A stretch of DNA of 48,954 bases. It comes from Chitinibacter sp. GC72. GTDB taxonomy: Bacteria > Pseudomonadota > Gammaproteobacteria > Burkholderiales > Chitinibacteraceae. The stretch is from assembly GCF_009760905.1 (NCBI RefSeq), contig NZ_VIRW01000023.1:1-48954 (forward strand). Reading direction: 5' to 3'. Positions 45,099 to 48,954 of this stretch are shown here, piece by piece (position 1 is the first letter of the stretch; every line of letters begins with the position of its first letter). A model generated the notes under the pieces. The model was given only the letters and a program-made list of their open reading frames with translations, had not been told where the DNA came from and did not search any database. Both the position numbers and the translations under genes were made by a program.

Positions 45099-46763
45099 AT
45101 GAGTTCCGTACAAAAATTACTGATTGTCGGTGGCGTGGCAGGCGGTGCTTCGGCGGCGGCACGCGCAAGACGCCTGAATGAAGCGGCGCAAATTATTGTG
45201 TTCGAGCGTGGCCCCTATGTGTCGTTTGCCAATTGCGGCCTGCCGTATCACCTGGGTGGCGAAATCGCCGAGCGCGAGTCACTGCTATTGCACACGCCTG
45301 AATCACTCACCGCTCGCTTCGGGCTGGATGTCCGCGTCAATAGCGAGGTGCTCAGCATTGATCGCCATGCCAAAACCGTGCGCGTTCACCATCGGCAGAC
45401 CGGTGAAACCTATGAAGAAAACTATGACACGCTGATCCTCGCACCGGGCGCTGCGCCGATTCGCCCACCGCTGCCCGGGCTGGATAATCCTCGGGTGTTT
45501 ACACTGCGCAACGTGCCTGATCTTGATCGGCTGATGAGCGCGATCAACAGCGAGGTGAAACACATTACCGTTGTCGGGGCAGGTTTTATCGGGCTGGAAA
45601 CGGTTGAAGCGCTGCGCCATCGTGGCTTGGCCGCCAGCCTGATCGAGCGTGCGCCCCAAGTGCTCACGCCGCTCGATGCTGAAATGACCACGCCGCTGGC
45701 TAATACACTCACAGCGCATGGCGTTGAATTACTGCTGGGTGAAAGCCTGCACAGCATCGACGATGGCGAGCAGCTCACACTCAATCTGGCGTCCGGCCAT
45801 CAACTGAAAACCGATCTGGTGGTACTGGCGATGGGCGTGAAACCGGAAAACCAACTGGCGCGCGAAGCCGGATTAGAGATCGGGCAAACAGGTGGGGTAT
45901 TGGTCGATAGCCAGCAAAAAACCAGCGATGCAAGCATATACGCCGTGGGGGATGTCGTTGAAGTCCAGCATATTGTGAATGGTCAATCCATCTTGCTGCC
46001 ACTGGCTGGCCCAGCCAATCGCCAGGGTCGCATTGCGGCCGACGCGATCTTTGGCCGCACAGCCAGCTATCGCGGCAGCCAAGGCACGGCGATTTGCAAA
46101 GTGTTTGATCTCACCGCCGCCAGCACTGGGCTGAACGAGCGCAGTCTGCAGGCCACGAATATGCCGTACCAGAAACTATATTTGCACGGCAACGATCACG
46201 CCAGCTATTACCCCGGCGCAACGATGATCAGCCTGAAAGTGCTATTCGATCCAGCCAGCGGCAAACTGCTCGGCGCGCAGGCGGTGGGCGAAAAAGGCGT
46301 GGATAAACGCATCGACATCCTGGCGGTGGCTTTGCAGGCGGGTATGAGCATCGATGATCTGGCCGAAATGGAACTGAGCTACGCGCCACCGTATGGCGCA
46401 GCCAAAGACCCGCTCAATCTGCTCGGCATGGCGGCGCAAAATCTGCAGTCGGGTTTACTGAGCCTGATCAACCCCGAACAACTGGTGAAGGAGCTAGGTG
46501 ATGTGCAATTGATTGATGTGCGCGAAACAGAAGAAATCGCCAGCGGGCAGATTTCCGGCGCGCATCATATTCCACTGAGCCAATTACGCGAACTCAGTCA
46601 TTTGCTCGACGCCAGCAAACCGGTGGTGGTGTACTGCATGGTCGGCCTGCGTGGCTACATTGCCCAGCGCCATTTGCAGCAACTCGGTTTTAACGTCCGC
46701 AGCTTGAATGGCGGCTTTAAAACCTGGCAAATGTGGCACAGCACCCTGACGAGCCCGCGCTAG
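45099..46763 (+). CDS. CoA-disulfide reductase / NADH oxidase-like flavoprotein with C-terminal rhodanese domain
   Basis: The 554 residues fuse a two-dinucleotide-binding-domain flavoprotein (about 1-450) to a rhodanese domain (about 460-550). FAD-binding GGVAGGASAAARARR is at the N-terminus, the single redox Cys is in SFANCGLPYHLGG (about Cys43), and NADH-binding is GAGFIGLETVEAL (about 158-170). The rhodanese loop is YCMVGLRGY, with the Cys present. Fusions of this type reduce CoA disulfides or persulfides/polysulfides. I start at ATG 45099, preceded by AAAGG; TTG 45075 is less likely. Its stop overlaps that of the opposite gene in one CTAG. Confidence 0.9.
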   Translation: MSSVQKLLIVGGVAGGASAAARARRLNEAAQIIVFERGPYVSFANCGLPYHLGGEIAERESLLLHTPESLTARFGLDVRVNSEVLSIDRHAKTVRVHHRQTGETYEENYDTLILAPGAAPIRPPLPGLDNPRVFTLRNVPDLDRLMSAINSEVKHITVVGAGFIGLETVEALRHRGLAASLIERAPQVLTPLDAEMTTPLANTLTAHGVELLLGESLHSIDDGEQLTLNLASGHQLKTDLVVLAMGVKPENQLAREAGLEIGQTGGVLVDSQQKTSDASIYAVGDVVEVQHIVNGQSILLPLAGPANRQGRIAADAIFGRTASYRGSQGTAICKVFDLTAASTGLNERSLQATNMPYQKLYLHGNDHASYYPGATMISLKVLFDPASGKLLGAQAVGEKGVDKRIDILAVALQAGMSIDDLAEMELSYAPPYGAAKDPLNLLGMAAQNLQSGLLSLINPEQLVKELGDVQLIDVRETEEIASGQISGAHHIPLSQLRELSHLLDASKPVVVYCMVGLRGYIAQRHLQQLGFNVRSLNGGFKTWQMWHSTLTSPR

Positions 46764-48664
46764 ACTTGGCGTGGCACAAATTGCCCCAGCGTTAACCACA
46801 CCTTCTGAGCCTGCCAGCATTCAATCCAATCAGGGATGTCACTGGCAGGCATCGGCATGGCGATGCCATATCCTTGACTTAAATGACAGCCAATTTGCAG
46901 CAGCAAGGCACCATGCTCAAGGGTTTCTACTCCTTCGGCGATCACTGGGCGGTCAAAGGCATTCGCTATTCGCACCACGCCTTCGACAATATTCAAGTTA
47001 TCAGCATCAGAGAGCATATTGCGCACAAATGACTGATCGATCTTGAGCACATCAATCGGCAAACGGCGGAAATAAGCCAGTGAAGAGTACCCCGTCCCAA
47101 AGTCATCCAAAGCAAAATGAACACCAATTGCCAGACATTGCTGCATAGCCTCGATAGCCTTAGGCAAATCATCCAGCGCTGTACTTTCCAGTATTTCCAG
47201 ACCAAGATTACTCGGGGATATCTGCGGGTATTGATCAAGAACATACCGCAGCCGCTCACAAAATGCCGGATGCATAAAATGCATGGCCGCAATATTGACA
47301 CTCACAGGCAAATGAACCGATTGATCTTGCCAAAGGCTCATCTGCCTGAGTGCTTCAGAAATAATCCATTCGCCAACCGGTATTTCAAGCTCACTTGCCA
47401 AAATATCATGCAGAAAGTCAGCCGGTAGCAAAAGGCCACGTTCCGGATGCTGCCAACGAATAAGCGCCTCCGCTCCCGTCACTGCGCCGGTGAGCAAATT
47501 CACTTGCGGCTGGTAATGGAGCACAAACTCATTACACTCTAAGGCTAGAGCCAGCCTTTGTATCGCAGCGTTCCGGGCCATGGCCAATAAATCCGCACGA
47601 TGGTCATAAAACTTAAACCGATTTTTCCCTGATTGCTTGGCCAGATACATCGCCTGATCAGCATGACGAATCAATGCATCAGCACCAACATTGTCTTGCG
47701 GAAACAAAGTCACACCAACACTGGCAGAGATATGCACTTCAATATCACCGCAATGAGTCGGAATACAGACGGCAGCCAGCACTCGCGCCAGAATTTGTTC
47801 GCATTCTTCGGTGGATGCCAAATCACTCAGCAGCAATACAAACTCATCGCCCCCCAGCCGAGCCAAGGTGTCATCCACCCGCAGTACCTGTTGCAGGCGT
47901 TGCGTCACGCCAACCAATAATTGATCACCTGTGGCATGGCCATACAGATCATTAACCTGCTTAAAACCGTCCAAATCCAAGTAGCAAACCGCCATGGGGA
48001 TATGGCGACGTTGCGAGCGCGCCACCGCTTGCTGCAAACGATCACTCAATAAGCGGCGATTGGGCATCCCGGTCAGCGGATCAAAATGGGCAATTTGATC
48101 CAGTTCTGCTTCATGACGCTTCAGAATGCTGATATCACTAAATACCCCGATGTAATTAATGACTGTGCCTATGTCATTTCGCACCGATGTGATTGACAGC
48201 ATGATCGGATATTGCTCGCCATGTTTATTCCGGTTCCATAATTCACCTCGCCAAGCACCATGCTCGATCAAAACGGCATTAATCTCATGATGAAGCTGCC
48301 AGTTACTCGGATCGGCAGAAAAACGACGTGGCGAATGCCCCAATACCTCCAAGCGACTAAAGCCCGTAATTCGGGTAAATGCCGGATTCACTTCGATGAT
48401 TTTTCGCTGTGCATCCGTAATAATGATGCCCTCAAAAGTGTGCTCGAATACACTGGCCGCCAGACGCAATCGCTCACGGTCCATATTGAGTTCTTCGCAC
48501 TGCATTTCCAGCTCGATTTGATGAACCTGCAACTCATGGGTAAGCCGCAAAGCTTCATGTTCACTTAAATCAGAAGGAAGCTTCGTTTGACCTTGCTGAA
48601 GTCGAAACTCGGCAAGCTGGCGCAAACGATCAGCATCACAGGCAGGCACAGCGCGCAGTGTCAT
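46760..48664 (-). CDS. PAS-GGDEF-EAL c-di-GMP turnover protein
   Basis: The 634 residues lack a membrane segment. A helical start (about 1-65) is followed by PAS (about 68-185), GGDEF (about 190-350) and EAL (about 365-620). The GGDEF motif is intact (RLGGDEFVLLL) and the inhibitory site RVDD (RxxD) is at the right distance, unlike the other GGDEF-EAL protein here. The EAL domain has GAEALIRW, DDFGTGYSSL and KIDQSFV, so both activities are possible. ATG 48664 has a good GAGGT ribosome site at 48675-48671. The upstream region is cut by an IS630 element. Confidence 0.93.
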   Translation of the reverse strand: MTLRAVPACDADRLRQLAEFRLQQGQTKLPSDLSEHEALRLTHELQVHQIELEMQCEELNMDRERLRLAASVFEHTFEGIIITDAQRKIIEVNPAFTRITGFSRLEVLGHSPRRFSADPSNWQLHHEINAVLIEHGAWRGELWNRNKHGEQYPIMLSITSVRNDIGTVINYIGVFSDISILKRHEAELDQIAHFDPLTGMPNRRLLSDRLQQAVARSQRRHIPMAVCYLDLDGFKQVNDLYGHATGDQLLVGVTQRLQQVLRVDDTLARLGGDEFVLLLSDLASTEECEQILARVLAAVCIPTHCGDIEVHISASVGVTLFPQDNVGADALIRHADQAMYLAKQSGKNRFKFYDHRADLLAMARNAAIQRLALALECNEFVLHYQPQVNLLTGAVTGAEALIRWQHPERGLLLPADFLHDILASELEIPVGEWIISEALRQMSLWQDQSVHLPVSVNIAAMHFMHPAFCERLRYVLDQYPQISPSNLGLEILESTALDDLPKAIEAMQQCLAIGVHFALDDFGTGYSSLAYFRRLPIDVLKIDQSFVRNMLSDADNLNIVEGVVRIANAFDRPVIAEGVETLEHGALLLQIGCHLSQGYGIAMPMPASDIPDWIECWQAQKVWLTLGQFVPRQV

Positions 48665-48668
48665 GGTA

Positions 48669-48710
48669 TTACCTCACATAAGCGGCCAATTTAGCTTCCA
48701 ATTGTTTTAA
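48669..48710 (-). pseudogene. Possible 3' remnant of a gene displaced by the IS630 element
   Basis: Between the IS and the PAS-GGDEF-EAL gene the minus strand reads LKQLEAKLAAYVR and then TAA at 48671-48669, four bases before the next ATG at 48664. The amphipathic helix and the spacing look like the end of an upstream operon gene. The frame also stays open through the IS end, so this could be chance. No family can be named. Confidence 0.35.
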
Positions 48711-48714
48711 GTAA

Positions 48715-48954
48715 TCACGCATAACTAATTTTAAATTTCGAACCGAAGCCGGATAAAAGGGTGTGGACTTCTTCGACCAATTTATCCTTGCTCCACGACT
48801 TGAAGCTACGCCAAAAATGCTTGGCGTGTTTCCACACGATCTCGATCAAATTGAGCTCAGGGCTATACGCTGGCAAGTACATCACCACAAAACGATGATC
48901 CACCAACCAACGATTGACCACCTCTTCATCAAAATGGTGATGCACTGTCGCGTT
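48715..48954 (-). CDS. IS630-type transposase, C-terminal part (cut by window edge)
   Basis: The 79 visible codons run in from the right edge and stop at 48715. They carry the C-terminal DDE_3 signature of IS630-family transposases: FVVMYLPAYSPELNLIE (the catalytic Glu region) and VWKHAK, then a Lys/Trp-rich tail ending GFGSKFKISYA. The first two catalytic Asp residues lie outside the window. The outer IS end is probably a few bases left of the stop, near the TA at 48708-48709. Confidence 0.85.
   Translation of the reverse strand, partial: NATVHHHFDEEVVNRWLVDHRFVVMYLPAYSPELNLIEIVWKHAKHFWRSFKSWSKDKLVEEVHTLLSGFGSKFKISYA

Overview
The window reads as a chromosomal segment of a betaproteobacterium, most likely of the order Neisseriales (Chitinibacter/Iodobacter/Chromobacterium type). 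The basis is gene order and family type, not a search: gatCA-gatB divergent from mreBCD-mrdA-rodA-rlpA; mlaFEDCBA followed by a BolA gene, murA and a short-form hisG; and an argA of the fused kinase-like/GNAT type. Most of it is gene-dense core genome with many 4-bp ATGA overlaps. Both window edges lie inside insertion sequences: an IS481-type transposase start at the left and an IS630-type transposase end at the right.

Layout. 1-1355: IS481-type end plus an AT-rich, lysine/glutamate-rich orphan ORF that looks 5'-truncated by the IS. 1390-5418 (minus): gatC, gatA, a GNAT acetyltransferase and gatB (amidotransferase for Gln/Asn-tRNA). 5651-12469 (plus): the elongasome set mreB, mreC, mreD, mrdA (PBP2), rodA and rlpA. 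12670-18392: DUF805 protein, YnfA-type membrane protein, a YidD-like protein with a Cys-rich tail, a large GGDEF-EAL sensor and argA. 18474-26826 (minus): an eight-gene glycan cluster (flippase, five glycosyltransferases, a phytanoyl-CoA-dioxygenase-like gene and a WbaP-type initiating transferase) with no recognisable polymerase. 26993-35355 (minus): an MSHA-type pilus assembly operon L-N-E-G-I-J-K. 35680-44774 (plus): mlaFEDCBA, a YadGH-type ABC exporter, BolA/IbaG, a small membrane protein, murA, DUF4870, hisG and a small membrane protein. 44853-48664: a 46-residue basic protein, a CoA-disulfide-reductase/rhodanese fusion and a second GGDEF-EAL protein, then the IS630 fragment.

How the genes fit together. 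Two c-di-GMP turnover proteins lie in the same window as a pilus ATPase whose N-terminus carries MshE-type (c-di-GMP receptor) motifs. The glycan cluster follows the pilus operon on the same strand; lacking a polymerase, it is the right composition for a short lipid-linked oligosaccharide, for example for pilin or protein glycosylation, but this is inference. The Mla, Mre/PBP2/RodA, RlpA and MurA genes form the usual envelope-building core.

The least expected signals are outside genes. A 49-bp degenerate palindrome of exactly constant length (R-GGTAT-N4-CT... / ...TAYAR-N4-ATACCC) occurs four times, three of them just upstream of start codons (ynfA, argA, hisG). There are also three larger palindromic intergenic elements (13887-14028, 16974-17063, 43664-43800) and a family of GTGAGG/CCTCAC tracts sitting inside operons. 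The PhyH-like gene in the glycan cluster carries an apparent 1-base deletion exactly at its predicted 2-oxoglutarate-binding arginine codon; restoring one base gives a conserved-looking C-terminus that ends in an ATGA overlap with the next gene. No rRNA, tRNA or CRISPR array was seen.
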